From Bog-473 sp963809825 (GTDB lineage: Bacteria; Actinomycetota; Acidimicrobiia; Acidimicrobiales; RAAP-2): a stretch of DNA of 64,000 nt. Under the pieces are notes generated by a model. It was given only the letters and a program-made list of their open reading frames with translations. It did not search any database and was not told the origin of the DNA. Where the stretch lies: the NCBI GenBank assembly GCA_963809825.1, contig CAWELJ010000009.1, positions 186,001-250,000 of the forward strand, in the 5' to 3' direction. This document shows positions 41,404 to 51,050 of this stretch, in pieces; the first letter of the stretch is position 1; each line of letters begins with the position of its first letter. A program made the translations under genes and the position numbers.

Positions 41404-41889
41404 CTACTCGACGGTCGCGGTGCGTGACCGGGGATGTCGGCGCCCATTCCGGACGACAAACACATCGGCGATTGCGGCAAGAAGACCGATGACCAGCTCG
41501 TTGCGCAGCCCGTCCGGAGACTCGTTCTGGGCACGCGTATGGATCCGACTGACCACCCTCGGGAAGGGATTGCGCCCGAAATAGTGCAAGCACGGCTTGT
41601 CGGCGTCGAGAATCGTCGCCCCCAACATCGCCGCGATGGTGGCGCTCCGGTCTCGTCGGTCCACGGCACCCGCGGCAGACAGCATCAACGAGAGGCCGAC
41701 CACGCCGTCACGCTTCGCGTAGCGGAGGAAGAGCTCGCTGCCCTCCGAAGTGTTCTTGTCGCAGCCCCAATGCGGCACCGTGTCCAACACGAGGTGGGAC
41801 CCGACGCCGACGACGAACGCGGTGAGCGGACGCCCCCTCAGGATCCGGCCGAGCACGATGCCGGAGAGCACATGGTTCGTCACGAACAC
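41404..41889 (-). CDS. Probable YdjM-like membrane protein
   Basis: 161 aa from GTG 41889 with GAGGTAG upstream. The N-terminal TNHVLSGIVLGRIL and HLVLDTVPHWGCD, with hydrophobic segments, resemble the YdjM/DUF457-type inner-membrane proteins (called metal-dependent hydrolases because of conserved His and Asp). A second conserved patch is LDADKPCLHYFGRNPFPR. About three helices. Function not established for the family. It lies 25 bp downstream of the epimerase gene and may be the last gene of that transcript. Confidence 0.6.
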   Translation of the reverse strand: MFVTNHVLSGIVLGRILRGRPLTAFVVGVGSHLVLDTVPHWGCDKNTSEGSELFLRYAKRDGVVGLSLMLSAAGAVDRRDRSATIAAMLGATILDADKPCLHYFGRNPFPRVVSRIHTRAQNESPDGLRNELVIGLLAAIADVFVVRNGRRHPRSRTATVE

Positions 41890-41914
41890 GAGCTACCTCG
41901 GAGACATGATTGGG

Positions 41915-42913
41915 CTAGCGAGCGTCGAGGCGTCCGATACCCCGGAACCACTCGAGCGTCTGACCCAGCCCCTCGTCGAGAGCGATGGGGTCGTAGCCGA
42001 GCCGCTTGTACGTCTTGGACTCCTCCAGGCTCCGGCGCACCGGGGTCTCGCGCGCCGCCTTCTCGGCAATTGCGATCAAGGTGGGCCCGAACACCTGCAC
42101 CAGCTCCGGGTCGTCAGAGGGATCGACGTCGACGACCTGGTGGTCGATGCCTGCCAGCAGGCACATCCGGTTGCACGCGCTCGCGATACTCACGACGTCC
42201 TCTGGCCGACCGTCCAGCATGTAGCGCTCCCCCGCGACGCCCTTGTCGAGGGCCAAAATGCATCCCCGGGCGATGTCCTCGGCGAACACCCAACTCACCG
42301 GGAACTTGAGGTAGCGCTCGATGCGCCCGCGCGCAGCCGAGAGCAGGACACGGTTGAAGCTGGTGATGCCGAGAGCGTTGCTGGCAACTGGAGAAGGACC
42401 GAAGATGGCACCTGGGTGCGTGCTGACCACGTCCCTCCCGTTGGCGGACCGTGACATCGCGTCGAGGAAGGCCGCCATCTTGGTGATGGTGTAAGGGTCT
42501 GAGCTCGGCTCGGGGGTCACCGGGGCATCCTCGCGATCGAGTCCCCCGGCGGTGTCGAAGAACGTGCCGGTGCTGACGGCGACGACCCGCCTCAGATCGA
42601 CGGCCTCCGCCGCATCGAGCACGTTCTTCGTGCCGCCGACGTTCACCGCCTCGAAGTCGGCCAGGTTCTGACTCGCCCCACCGAGAAGTGCGGCACAGTG
42701 GATCGCCGCGTCACTCCCCGCGGCCGCTCGCAGCACCGCCTCGCGATCCGTGATGTCGCCGGGGATGACCTCGACGCCGAGCGCCGTCAGCGGTGCCGTG
42801 TCCGCCGTCTCCCGCGCCAGCGCCCGCACGGTGTCGCCCCGCTCAATCAACAGCTTGCAGATGTTGGCGCCGGCGAGCCCGGTGGCGCCGGTGACCAGGA
42901 TCGTCTGGGTCAT
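41915..42913 (-). CDS. NAD-dependent epimerase/dehydratase (extended SDR)
   Basis: 332 aa. ILVTGATGLAGANICKLL is the NAD motif. VVAVSTGTFF and YTITKMAAF hold the Ser/Thr and the YxxxK catalytic pair. THPGAIFGPSP follows, as expected. It is closest in pattern to dihydroflavonol-reductase or nucleoside-sugar epimerase types. The ATG at 42913 overlaps the stop of the AhpD-like gene by 4 bp, so the two are coupled. A role in catabolism or detoxification with that gene and the SDRs next door is plausible but not shown. Confidence 0.85.
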   Translation of the reverse strand: MTQTILVTGATGLAGANICKLLIERGDTVRALARETADTAPLTALGVEVIPGDITDREAVLRAAAGSDAAIHCAALLGGASQNLADFEAVNVGGTKNVLDAAEAVDLRRVVAVSTGTFFDTAGGLDREDAPVTPEPSSDPYTITKMAAFLDAMSRSANGRDVVSTHPGAIFGPSPVASNALGITSFNRVLLSAARGRIERYLKFPVSWVFAEDIARGCILALDKGVAGERYMLDGRPEDVVSIASACNRMCLLAGIDHQVVDVDPSDDPELVQVFGPTLIAIAEKAARETPVRRSLEESKTYKRLGYDPIALDEGLGQTLEWFRGIGRLDAR

Positions 42914-43503
42914 GTGGACGCGGCGACCGAGGGATCGGCGACGGCCGAGTCGACCTGATCGGGCCTGTAGGGGATCACCGGTGCGCCCTGTCCGAAGACG
43001 TCCAGTGTGTGGATGAAGCGATGCAAACCCATGGAGTTCGCACAGGCGAAACCGAGTTCCACGATCTGGGCCGCCGTGAAGACCCGGCCGAGCCTCGCGT
43101 AGACCTCGTCGTCGATCGCATGGTGGTCGGCGGAGAGGAGGTCGAGGAATTCCACGGCCAACCGCTCCTGCTCGGTCAGATCCGAGCCGCCGGGGGCGAT
43201 GAGGCACGCCACGTCCTCGTCGGTAATGGAGTCGTGCTTCCTCGACTGCATGCAGGGCTGGCACTCACCCAACTGGGCGCTGCGGATGCGGAGAAGCTCC
43301 AGAATCCTCCCCCCGAGGAGCGATTGCTGACCCCACGCGCTGCGGGCGGCGTTGGTCATCAGGATCTGCGACGTCTTGTAGGCGAAGATCTGCAGGGGGA
43401 TCGGCGTGGCGTAGGTGCCGTCCGCCACCCCCTCCTCGATGATCCGCCGCGGCTCCGGCGCCAGTTCCTCCAATGGAATCGGCTCGATTCTCGGCACGCA
43501 CAC
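42910..43503 (-). CDS. Carboxymuconolactone decarboxylase/AhpD-like protein
   Basis: 197 aa from GTG 43503; a second GTG two codons on is also possible. ECQPCMQSRKH contains the ExxCxxC plus His pattern of the AhpD/CMD family. IRSAQLGECQPC and TAAQIVELGF match its helices. Members are alkyl-hydroperoxidases or decarboxylases. The paired Cys favours a redox role. It is divergent from the SDR gene, with only 71 bp between starts. Confidence 0.85.
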   Translation of the reverse strand: MCVPRIEPIPLEELAPEPRRIIEEGVADGTYATPIPLQIFAYKTSQILMTNAARSAWGQQSLLGGRILELLRIRSAQLGECQPCMQSRKHDSITDEDVACLIAPGGSDLTEQERLAVEFLDLLSADHHAIDDEVYARLGRVFTAAQIVELGFACANSMGLHRFIHTLDVFGQGAPVIPYRPDQVDSAVADPSVAAST

Positions 43504-43574
43504 CCCCCGACTCTCCCGGCATGGCCGGCATCGGACGCTGTCCCGCGCCGACGGACCTACTGTACTGTCACCTC

Positions 43575-44381
43575 GTGCCGATCGACCCCTCGACCATTCT
43601 GTTGACCGACCGCGTCGCCGTGGTGACTGGCGGCGGCTCCGGGATCGGACGGGGCATCGCCCGCGGTTTCGCCGCCTTCGGCGCGAAGGTCGCCATCTGG
43701 GAGCGCAATGCCGACACCGCGGCCGCTGCCGCTGCGGAGATCGGCGGTCTGGGGATCCATCTCGATGTCCGCGAGTCCGCTGAGGTGGACCTCGCACTGG
43801 AGCGGACCGTGGCCGAGCTCGGCCCGGTCAGCATCCTGGTCAACAATGCCGGCGGCGTCTTCAACTCCGCGATCCTCGAGACGTCCGAGAACGGCTGGGA
43901 CGCCCTCTACCGGTCCAATCTCAAGCACGTCATCCTCTGCACGCAGCGGGTGGCGCGGGTGATGGTCGACGCCCGGAGCGGCGGGAGCATCATTAGCGTG
44001 ACGTCGATCGAAGGCGTGCGCGCCGCGCCGGGCTACGCGGCCTACGCCGCCGCCAAGGCCGGTGTGATCAACTACACCAAGACCGCCGCCCTGGAGCTGG
44101 CCCCGCACGGCATCCGGGTCAACGCACTGGCGCCCGACATCACCATGACAGAGGGGCTGGCCGCGGTGGCGCCCGAAGGCGCCGAATCAGGCTTCGGTCT
44201 CACCGTCCCCTTGGGGAGAGCCGGCCACGTGGACGAGATGGCGGGCGCGGCGATCTTCCTCGCGTCGGAGTTCTCGAGCTACATCACGGGCCAGACCATT
44301 CACGTGGACGGCGGGACCCAGGCCGCGAGCGGCTGGTACCACCACCCCGAGACCGGCGCCTACGTGCTGGGCCCGTCGTAG
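43575..44381 (+). CDS. Short-chain dehydrogenase/reductase
   Basis: 268 aa from GTG 43575. VAVVTGGGSGIGRGIARGF (TGxxxGxG), LVNNAGG (NNAG), SVTSIEG with the catalytic Ser and YAAYAAAKAG with YxxxK are all in place. SSYITGQTIHVDGG is the usual C-terminal motif. NAD(P)-dependent alcohol/ketone oxidoreductase of unknown substrate. There is little room for a leader before the GTG, so the mRNA may be leaderless. An upstream extension of the frame lacks SDR character. Confidence 0.9.
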   Translation: MPIDPSTILLTDRVAVVTGGGSGIGRGIARGFAAFGAKVAIWERNADTAAAAAAEIGGLGIHLDVRESAEVDLALERTVAELGPVSILVNNAGGVFNSAILETSENGWDALYRSNLKHVILCTQRVARVMVDARSGGSIISVTSIEGVRAAPGYAAYAAAKAGVINYTKTAALELAPHGIRVNALAPDITMTEGLAAVAPEGAESGFGLTVPLGRAGHVDEMAGAAIFLASEFSSYITGQTIHVDGGTQAASGWYHHPETGAYVLGPS

Positions 44382-44413
44382 CGGGCGCCGACCGGTCCCC
44401 CGCCCGCTCGGGC

Positions 44414-45202
44414 TCAGCCGTCACCGCCGAGACCGACGTGGGCTGACATCCCCCCGTCGATCACGATCATCTGCCCCGTGATGTAGCGCGACTCGTCGGA
44501 CGCGAGGAACACCACCAGGTCGGCGATGTCGTCGGGCTGGCCGAGATACGGCGTCAGCGTCGCCTTCCCGAGCCCGGCCAGCATCTTGGCGTCGAGGTGC
44601 GCACGCACGGCGTCAGTGATGATGAGCCCGGGAACGATGGTGTTGACCCGGATGCCCTCTTTCCCGTGGCTCGTCGCCACGTACATGGTGAGCGCGTTCA
44701 CCCCCGCCTTCGACGCGCCGTAGGCGGTACGGGTGCGGTCACCCTTCAGCGAGGCGCCGGACGACATGTTGACGATGGAGCCAGCACCGCTCTGCAACAT
44801 CGCAGGAATGGCGTGCTTGCAGGTCAGCATCTGGCTGCGGAGGTTGACCGCCATGGTGCGCTCCCACACGTCGAGTGCCAGATCTGTCACCGCGGTGTCG
44901 CGGGTCAGGAAATCCGATTCCGTGAGGGCGGCATTGTTGTGGAGCACGTCGAGGCGCCCGAAACGCGCCATGGCTGCTGCGATCGCCGCGACGACCTCAC
45001 CCTCTTCGGACAGGTCGGCCCTGCACGCCACCGCCGAGCCGCCGGCCTGTTCGATGTCGAGCACCACGCGTTCCGCTGCGGCGCCGTCGATGTCGACGAC
45101 GAGGACGGACGCGCCCTCCCTCGCCAGGGCGCACGCCGTGGCACCGCCGATGCCTCCGCCGCCGCCGGTCACGATGGCCACCCTCTCGTTGAGACGTCCC
45201 AT
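44414..45202 (-). CDS. Short-chain dehydrogenase/reductase
   Basis: 262 aa. VAIVTGGGGGIGGATACAL, a degenerate LHNNAAL in place of NNAG, VNMSSGAS with catalytic Ser, and YGASKAGVN with YxxxK. SRYITGQMIVIDGG ends the fold. It is convergent with the other SDR gene (32 bp apart) but only distantly alike, so this is not a tandem duplication. A perfect inverted repeat lies directly upstream of its ATG. Confidence 0.9.
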   Translation of the reverse strand: MGRLNERVAIVTGGGGGIGGATACALAREGASVLVVDIDGAAAERVVLDIEQAGGSAVACRADLSEEGEVVAAIAAAMARFGRLDVLHNNAALTESDFLTRDTAVTDLALDVWERTMAVNLRSQMLTCKHAIPAMLQSGAGSIVNMSSGASLKGDRTRTAYGASKAGVNALTMYVATSHGKEGIRVNTIVPGLIITDAVRAHLDAKMLAGLGKATLTPYLGQPDDIADLVVFLASDESRYITGQMIVIDGGMSAHVGLGGDG

Positions 45203-45209
45203 TTGGCCT

Positions 45210-45230
45210 CCGGACCACTGCGCGGTCCGG
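45210..45230. promoter_or_regulatory. Inverted repeat at the SDR start
   Basis: CCGGACC and GGTCCGG with a 7-nt spacer lie 8-28 nt upstream of the SDR ATG at 45202. The position fits an operator or a hairpin that covers the ribosome site. No regulator gene is adjacent. Confidence 0.4.
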
Positions 45231-45379
45231 CTCCTCCCTGTGCTCGATGCCCGGGAAGCTTGCCAGATCGTCCGTCGACCAGGGAGCCCAAACGACCGGT
45301 GACAACGCTCGGATCACTACGACGGAAGGCTCCGAACACGGTGAGCGGCCTCCGGGTGCTAGTACGAGGCCGCACGTGC

Positions 45380-45403
45380 GGGTAGCCACCTTGGTGGATA
45401 CCC
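45380..45403. promoter_or_regulatory. 11-bp inverted repeat upstream of the FtsX-type permease gene
   Basis: GGGTAGCCACC and GGTGGATACCC pair at 10 of 11 positions around TT, about 79 nt before the permease start. Candidate operator for the permease in the divergent SDR-permease region (45203-45481), which contains no gene. Confidence 0.4.
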
Positions 45404-45481
45404 GTTCCTCGGCAACACTGGAGAGACGCCGGCACCTGCCGGATGTTGGCTCGCGGGCCACCAGGGGAGGAGGGTCGGACG

Positions 45482-47998
45482 TTGATCCGAGGCGTGGTGC
45501 GCGAATCCTGGTACCGGTTCCGGGCCACCTTCCGCCGGCGCTGGGCCGGGTACCTGACGTTGGTGGTGCTCGTCGGCCTGGTCGGCGGCGTGGCCCTGGC
45601 CGCCATGGCGGGGGCGCGCCGTACGCAGTCTTCCTTCCCCGCCTACCTGGCGAGCACCAACCCCTCGGACCTCGGGATGTTCACCGAGTTCGGCCCCGTC
45701 ACGAAGACGGGGTACTCGGAGAAGGTGAATGCGGCCGTGGCCCGGGTCCCCTACGTCAAGCGAGCGGTGCCCGTCGTCGGCTTCGACGGCACGCTGCAAT
45801 TCCTCAGGCACAACCGATCGGCAGGCGTCGCAGGGGAGGCGCCACCCGCTCTCGAAGGCAGCACGGGACCCGCCGCCGCGTACTTCTCCACGGACCGGGT
45901 CACGGTGCTGCAGGGCCGCATGGCTGACCCCGCCCGGGCGGACGAGATCGTCATGTCCCCTGGCGCCGTCGCCCAGTTCGGGCTGCACCTCGGGTCCACC
46001 CTGCCTGTCGCCTTCTTCACCGACGCGCAGGCGAGCCAACCGAACTTCAGCGGCTACCCGCAGGACAAACCACATCTCCTCGTCCGCTTCAAGCTCGTCG
46101 GCATCGTCGAGTCGAGCGTCCAGGTGGTCCAGGACGACGACGCCGCGCTCGGCGACCAGATCGCGGTCATCACCCCGGCTCTGACGAGGCAGCTCGAGAC
46201 GTGCTGTGCCTTCTACTCCTACGTCTCGCTCCATCTCGAGGGCGGATTAGCGCACGAAGCGGCGGTCGTGTCCGCGGTCGACAAGGTGATCCCCAATCTG
46301 GGCCCGGTGGGTGGTGAGACCACCAACGCCCCCTACGTGGCGAAGGCAGAACGCGCCATCCGCCCCGAGGCCATCGCCCTGGGGGTCTTCGGCCTCATCG
46401 CCGTCCTGGCGGCGCTCGTCATCAGCGGCCAGGTGATCAGCCGCCTGGTCCGGCGCAACGAGACGGACGCCGCCGTGGTGCGCGCGCTGGGCGCCGGCCC
46501 GGCCATGGTGATGGCCGACGGGCTCGGGGGCGTGCTCGGCGCCATCGTGGTCGGATCGCTCCTGGCCGTCGGGGTCGCCGCTGCGCTGTCCCCCCTCGCC
46601 CCGATCGGCCCGGTCCGGCCCGTCTACCCCGACATCGGCGTCGCCTTCGACTGGACCGTCCTCGGATTCGGATTCCTGCTCTTCGTGGTGGTGCTCATCG
46701 CGGCCGCTTTGTTCGTCGCGTACCGGGTGGCGCCCCACCGATCGGCGTCGTCCGTCCTTCCCGACCACGACGCCGTCTGGAATCAGGCCGCGGCGTCGGC
46801 CGGGCTGCCGCCGAGCGCGGTCCTCGGCATCCGGGCGGCCTTGGGCTCGCGGGCCGGGCGTGACGCCGCACCGGTGCGCTCCGCGCTGCTCGGCGCCGTG
46901 CTCGCCGTCGCCGTGATCGTGACCTCGCTCACGTTCGCCTCGAGTCTCAACGCCCTGGTGTCGCAGCCACCGCTCTACGGATGGAACTGGGACTACGCGC
47001 TGTTGGCCGGGTTCTCCGCCGCCGAGAACCTGCCGGCGGGCGAGACGGCCACGCTGTTGGACCACGATCCCGCGGTGGCCCACTGGACCGGGGTGTACTT
47101 CGAGACGGCGAACCTCGACGGCCACGGTGTGCCGGTGCTGGCCATGCGGCCGGGCGCCGCGGTCGGTCCCTCGATGCTCTCGGGCCAGGCAATGGCCACG
47201 TCGTCACAGGTCGTGCTGGGGCCGGCGACCCTGGCCGCGCTGCACGTCCACCTGGGCGACATGGTCACCGCGCAGGTGGACGGGCGGTCGATGGCGCTCC
47301 GCGTCGTCGGGACGGCCACGCTGCCGACGATCGGCGGATCGGGCCAACCCAACCTCGCGATGGGTTCCGGTGCCGTCATGGCTTCGTCCCTGTTCTCGGC
47401 CACCGACCGCAACCAGCAGGGCAGTCCGGTCGCCGGTCCCATGGCTGCGTTGATCTCGGTGGCACCCGGCGTGAGCCACACAACCGCCCAGCGCTCGCTC
47501 GACCACATCACCGCGACACTCAACCGGTCCCCTGACGGGCCGGTGGGCGGCGTGGTCAGCGCGCTCCGCCCCGCCGAGATCGCCAATTACCGGACCGTCG
47601 GCGCGACGCCTGCTCTTCTGGCCGGCGTCCTCGCTCTTGGAGCGATCGGAGCCTTGGGCCTGACGCTGATGGCGTCCGTCCGCCAGCGCCGACGGCAGTT
47701 CGCCCTCCTCAAAGCACTTGGGTTCACCCAGCGACAGCTCGCCGCCTCGGTGGCGTGGCAGTCCTCCGTGGCCGCGGTCGTCGGGGTGCTGGCCGGCGTC
47801 CCGATCGGGATCGCTCTGGGGCGATGGCTGTGGACGCTGTTCGCCGATGGCATCTCGGCCGTGCCGCATCCGACGGTGCCGATCCCGGCCGTCGCGGCCG
47901 TCGCGCTCGGTACCGTGGTGTTCGCCAACCTGGTCTCGCTCATCCCGGGCCGGATCGCGAGCCGGACCCGCACCTCCCTGCTCCTGCGGGCGGAATGA
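45482..47998 (+). CDS. FtsX/MacB-type ABC transporter permease
   Basis: 838 aa from TTG 45482, chosen for a strong GGAGGAGGG eight bases upstream; an earlier alternative start lacks this. There is one N-terminal helix (YLTLVVLVGLVGGVALAAM), a large outer domain (about residues 50-270), three helices, a second outer domain, and a closing helix set with the FtsX-typical RQRRRQFALLKALGFTQRQL. This two-module layout is common in actinobacterial permeases that work with an LolD/MacB-like ATPase on lipids or peptides. No ATPase gene is adjacent, so its partner must be elsewhere. Confidence 0.85.
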   Translation: MIRGVVRESWYRFRATFRRRWAGYLTLVVLVGLVGGVALAAMAGARRTQSSFPAYLASTNPSDLGMFTEFGPVTKTGYSEKVNAAVARVPYVKRAVPVVGFDGTLQFLRHNRSAGVAGEAPPALEGSTGPAAAYFSTDRVTVLQGRMADPARADEIVMSPGAVAQFGLHLGSTLPVAFFTDAQASQPNFSGYPQDKPHLLVRFKLVGIVESSVQVVQDDDAALGDQIAVITPALTRQLETCCAFYSYVSLHLEGGLAHEAAVVSAVDKVIPNLGPVGGETTNAPYVAKAERAIRPEAIALGVFGLIAVLAALVISGQVISRLVRRNETDAAVVRALGAGPAMVMADGLGGVLGAIVVGSLLAVGVAAALSPLAPIGPVRPVYPDIGVAFDWTVLGFGFLLFVVVLIAAALFVAYRVAPHRSASSVLPDHDAVWNQAAASAGLPPSAVLGIRAALGSRAGRDAAPVRSALLGAVLAVAVIVTSLTFASSLNALVSQPPLYGWNWDYALLAGFSAAENLPAGETATLLDHDPAVAHWTGVYFETANLDGHGVPVLAMRPGAAVGPSMLSGQAMATSSQVVLGPATLAALHVHLGDMVTAQVDGRSMALRVVGTATLPTIGGSGQPNLAMGSGAVMASSLFSATDRNQQGSPVAGPMAALISVAPGVSHTTAQRSLDHITATLNRSPDGPVGGVVSALRPAEIANYRTVGATPALLAGVLALGAIGALGLTLMASVRQRRRQFALLKALGFTQRQLAASVAWQSSVAAVVGVLAGVPIGIALGRWLWTLFADGISAVPHPTVPIPAVAAVALGTVVFANLVSLIPGRIASRTRTSLLLRAE

Positions 47999-48082
47999 CG
48001 CCCTCCGGCGTTCGGCCGGACCTTACGGCCTCAAGGTCGGTTTCGTTTCTTCCGACATCTCTCTGTGGACCTGATTCCCGCC

Positions 48083-48298
48083 ATGGGCGTTCCCGCGCCC
48101 GCCAAGACGAGCAGCCCGGGACACCTCCGGCAGCTCAAGGTCGCGGGGGCCGTGGCGGTGAGCCTGCTCGCTGGCCTGGGCGCCTACACGCTGACCCAGC
48201 GCGCCCTCGTCCTCGTGACCCAGCCCTCGGTGGCCCCGACGTCGCAGCGCCCAGCTCCGGCCCACCTGCAGGTGCCACCGCCGCACCGCGTTCCCTGA
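48083..48298 (+). CDS. Possible small single-helix membrane protein
   Basis: 71 aa. A basic N-terminal stretch precedes one hydrophobic helix (VAGAVAVSLLAGLGAYTLT) and a Pro-rich tail ending VPPPHRVP. The ATG at 48083 is chosen; a GTG at 48065 is in frame. No Shine-Dalgarno sequence is convincing. It follows the permease gene by 84 bp and could be co-transcribed. Confidence 0.35.
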   Translation: MGVPAPAKTSSPGHLRQLKVAGAVAVSLLAGLGAYTLTQRALVLVTQPSVAPTSQRPAPAHLQVPPPHRVP

Positions 48299-48325
48299 CC
48301 GCGTCGCGCCGTCGGCCCCGGACCT

Positions 48326-48739
48326 TCAGAGCTCGTCGGAGCCGGAGTCGCGCACGATGCGCCTGACCAGCGACTGCATGAGGGCCCAGGCCACGTCCGG
48401 GTGGTCCTGCACGAAGGGCCGGAACTGCCAGGCGGCCAGGGCGTAGCACTCGAGGTCGGTCTCGGCCGTCACCTCGGCCATGCGGGGCCCGTCGTCGATC
48501 AGGGCGACCTCTCCGAAGTGGTCGCCCTGCCTCAGCTGCCCGGAGCGCGTCCCGCCCACTGTGACCGACGCCGTCCCGCTCGCGATGATGAAGAACCCGA
48601 CACCGGGTTTGCCCTGTTCGATGATGACGGTCCCGGCCGGGAACGATCGCTGCGTGAGCGCGGCGGCCAGCTGCTTCACGTCCTTCTTGGCCAGCTGCGA
48701 GAAGAGCGGCGCGTTCCTGATCGCTTCCTGGACGTCCAT
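48326..48739 (-). CDS. Single-domain cyclic-nucleotide-binding protein
   Basis: 137 aa consisting of one CRP-like beta-barrel. IIEQGKPGVGFFIIASGTASV and the phosphate-binding cassette HFGEVALIDDGPRMAEV (with the conserved Arg) are intact, so it should bind cAMP or cGMP. There is no helix-turn-helix or enzyme domain. It could be a free-standing sensor acting on a partner. It is transcribed alone; the two-component genes are on the same strand 50 bp upstream. Confidence 0.85.
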   Translation of the reverse strand: MDVQEAIRNAPLFSQLAKKDVKQLAAALTQRSFPAGTVIIEQGKPGVGFFIIASGTASVTVGGTRSGQLRQGDHFGEVALIDDGPRMAEVTAETDLECYALAAWQFRPFVQDHPDVAWALMQSLVRRIVRDSGSDEL

Positions 48740-48789
48740 ATGGCGAACCGTACACGTCGCGGCAGTTCCGGCACCGGCGAGGCGGCCTT

Positions 48790-50217
48790 CTACGTGCGCA
48801 CGACCTCGGGCACGGCGCCCGGCCAGGGCGCCAGCGTGACGATGAAGCGCGATCCGCCGTCGCCGCCGGTGGGCGACTCCGCCCGCACGCTGCCACCCAT
48901 GGCGGTGGCCAGCTCGGCCACGATGGCCAGCCCGAGCCCCGACCCCATCCGCCGGTTGGGTCCCCGGTCAGCCCGGTAGAAGCGCTCGAACACACGCACC
49001 AAGTCGCCCTGGGCGATGCCGGGACCGTCGTCATCGACGGTGATCACGCAGGCACCCGACCCGGCGTCGCGTGTCATCGCCACGGACACGGTGGTCCGGG
49101 CGAACGTCATCGCGTTCTCGAGGAGGTTGGCCAGGAGCTGCGCCAGGCGATCGGGGTCGGCGGCCACGAGGGGCGAGGGCGCCGCCGGCGCGCTGGCACC
49201 GGTCGGTCCGGCGTCGGACCCGGGGACGTCGACGGCGATCTGCAGACCAGACTTGGCCGCCGCCGGCCGGAAACCCTCTGCCGTCGTCGCGACGACCTCG
49301 GCCGCGTCTGTCGGGCGCATCGAGATCGACATCTGCCGCGCCTCGAGCTTCGTGAGGTCGAGCAGATCGCCGACCAGACGCTCCAACCGGCGGGATTCGG
49401 CGATGATCACGTCCGCCGCGTGCGCGTCATCCTCGATCGCACCGTCCTGTATGGCCTCGGCGAACCCACGGATCGACGTGAGCGGCGTGCGAAGGTCGTG
49501 CGACACCGCCAAGAGGAGATGCCGCTCGCGGGCGCGGCTGTCCTCGAGGCTCTGGGCCATGTCGTTGATCGACCCCGCCAGCGAGGCGAACTCGGGATAG
49601 TCGCCGCGGCGTACGGGCACCCGGCTGGCCAGCTCGCCCGAGGCGATGCGGCCGGTCACCTGCATGGCCTCCACCAGCGGGCGGGCCATGCGACGGCTCA
49701 TCTGCCAGGCGACCAACGCCGCGACGAGCAGCGCTGCGCCGCCCGCAACGATGAAGTAGGCCCAACTCGGGCCCAGGCCGCTCACGTCACGGGTCAGGAG
49801 GATGGCGAGCGTGCCTCCGAGCCGCAGGCGCACCCGCTCGGTCTGCGTCAGGTTGACCGGCGCCACGGCGAAGACCAGGTTGCCGGTCCGGCCCGACGTC
49901 GTCTGCCCGGACTGGACCGCCCCGACGTCGATGTCCTGTGCACTGAGCCCGTCGGGCAACGGCGTCACGATCGTCCCGAGCCGGTCGATCCGGATGATCT
50001 CGGCGTTCTCGAGCTTGAGCGTGGCGCGTACGACGCGCAGCACCTCGAGCGAGCGCGTCCCGCTGCCGGCCGACGTCAGGGAGTTGGCTTCCGAGACGAG
50101 CTGCTGCTGCGCCTGGCTACGCGCCGCGTTGCGGGTCAGGACGAGGCTGCCCGCTCCCGCGATGACGAGCACGACCGCGACCAAGCCCACCATGGCCAGC
50201 ATCAGGCGGCGACGCAT
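48790..50217 (-). CDS. Sensor histidine kinase
   Basis: 475 aa. Two transmembrane helices (about residues 7-28 and 152-172) bracket an outer sensor region of about 120 aa with no recognised fold. A HAMP linker follows (MSRRMARPLVEAMQ...). The dimerisation segment LLLAVSHDLRTPLTSIRGFAE carries His240. The ATPase domain has LANLLENAMTF (N-box), DDGPGI and GSGLGLAI. It begins 3 bp after the response-regulator stop, so the pair is a two-component system; signal and targets are not indicated by the sequence. Confidence 0.93.
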   Translation of the reverse strand: MRRRLMLAMVGLVAVVLVIAGAGSLVLTRNAARSQAQQQLVSEANSLTSAGSGTRSLEVLRVVRATLKLENAEIIRIDRLGTIVTPLPDGLSAQDIDVGAVQSGQTTSGRTGNLVFAVAPVNLTQTERVRLRLGGTLAILLTRDVSGLGPSWAYFIVAGGAALLVAALVAWQMSRRMARPLVEAMQVTGRIASGELASRVPVRRGDYPEFASLAGSINDMAQSLEDSRARERHLLLAVSHDLRTPLTSIRGFAEAIQDGAIEDDAHAADVIIAESRRLERLVGDLLDLTKLEARQMSISMRPTDAAEVVATTAEGFRPAAAKSGLQIAVDVPGSDAGPTGASAPAAPSPLVAADPDRLAQLLANLLENAMTFARTTVSVAMTRDAGSGACVITVDDDGPGIAQGDLVRVFERFYRADRGPNRRMGSGLGLAIVAELATAMGGSVRAESPTGGDGGSRFIVTLAPWPGAVPEVVRT

Positions 50218-50220
50218 CGC

Positions 50221-50898
50221 TCAGCCGAACCGGTAGCCCACTCCCCACACCGTGGCGAGAGGGAGGTCGGACCCGAGCTTCTTGCGGAGCTGCGCCACGT
50301 GGACGTCGACTGTTCGCTCGTCGCCGTACCAGTCTGTGCCCCACACGCCGTCGAGCAGCTGCTGGCGCGACAGGGCCAGACCGATGTTGTTGGACAGGAA
50401 GGCCAGCAGATCGAACTCGCGGGTCGTGAGGGGGACCACCGCGCCACCGGCGCGAGCCTCGCGACGGCGCAGGTCGACCTCGAGATCGCCGCACGCGACG
50501 ACCTCCTGCGGAGCCGGGCCCTCCCGGGTCCGGCGCAGGATGGCACGGACGCGTGCCACGAGCTCCCGGGGCGAGAAGGGTTTCACCAGATAGTCGTCGG
50601 CACCGAGCTCCAGACCGAGAACGCGGTCCACCTCGTCCTCCCGCGCGGTCAGGAAGAGCACCGGCACGCTGCTGCGGGAGCGGATCTCGCGGCAGACGTC
50701 GAACCCGTCCCGCGATCCCGGCAGGCCGACGTCGAGGATGACGATCCACGGGTCCTCCTGCTTGAAGATCTCGAGACCCTTCTCGCCGTCGCCAGCCAGG
50801 AGCACGCGGTACCCCTCTCGCCGCAGGTAGAGGTCGACCAGGTCGGCGATGTGCGGGTCGTCCTCGACGACGACGACGGTTCCGTTCTCCGCGCTCAC
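50221..50898 (-). CDS. OmpR-family response regulator
   Basis: 225 aa. The receiver has the acidic pocket EDD (12-14), phospho-acceptor Asp56 in ILDVGLP, and Lys in YLVKPF. The C-terminal winged helix (LTTREFDLLAFL, then DGVWGTDWYGDERTVDVHVAQLRKKL) is typical of OmpR/PhoB. It is the first gene of the kinase operon. The 238 bp upstream include its promoter and a small open frame. Confidence 0.95.
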   Translation of the reverse strand: MSAENGTVVVVEDDPHIADLVDLYLRREGYRVLLAGDGEKGLEIFKQEDPWIVILDVGLPGSRDGFDVCREIRSRSSVPVLFLTAREDEVDRVLGLELGADDYLVKPFSPRELVARVRAILRRTREGPAPQEVVACGDLEVDLRRREARAGGAVVPLTTREFDLLAFLSNNIGLALSRQQLLDGVWGTDWYGDERTVDVHVAQLRKKLGSDLPLATVWGVGYRFG

Positions 50899-51050
50899 CT
50901 TCCTAGCCTCGCACCTCCCGCACCCCGAATTGCCGGATTGCGCCCATCCATTACAGAACCCTCATGTTTGCCGAACACCCCGTTCACCAGGCGCGCGGAC
51001 CATGGGCACGGGCCCTCCTACGGGGGGAAGCTCGGACGAGAGGAGCACCC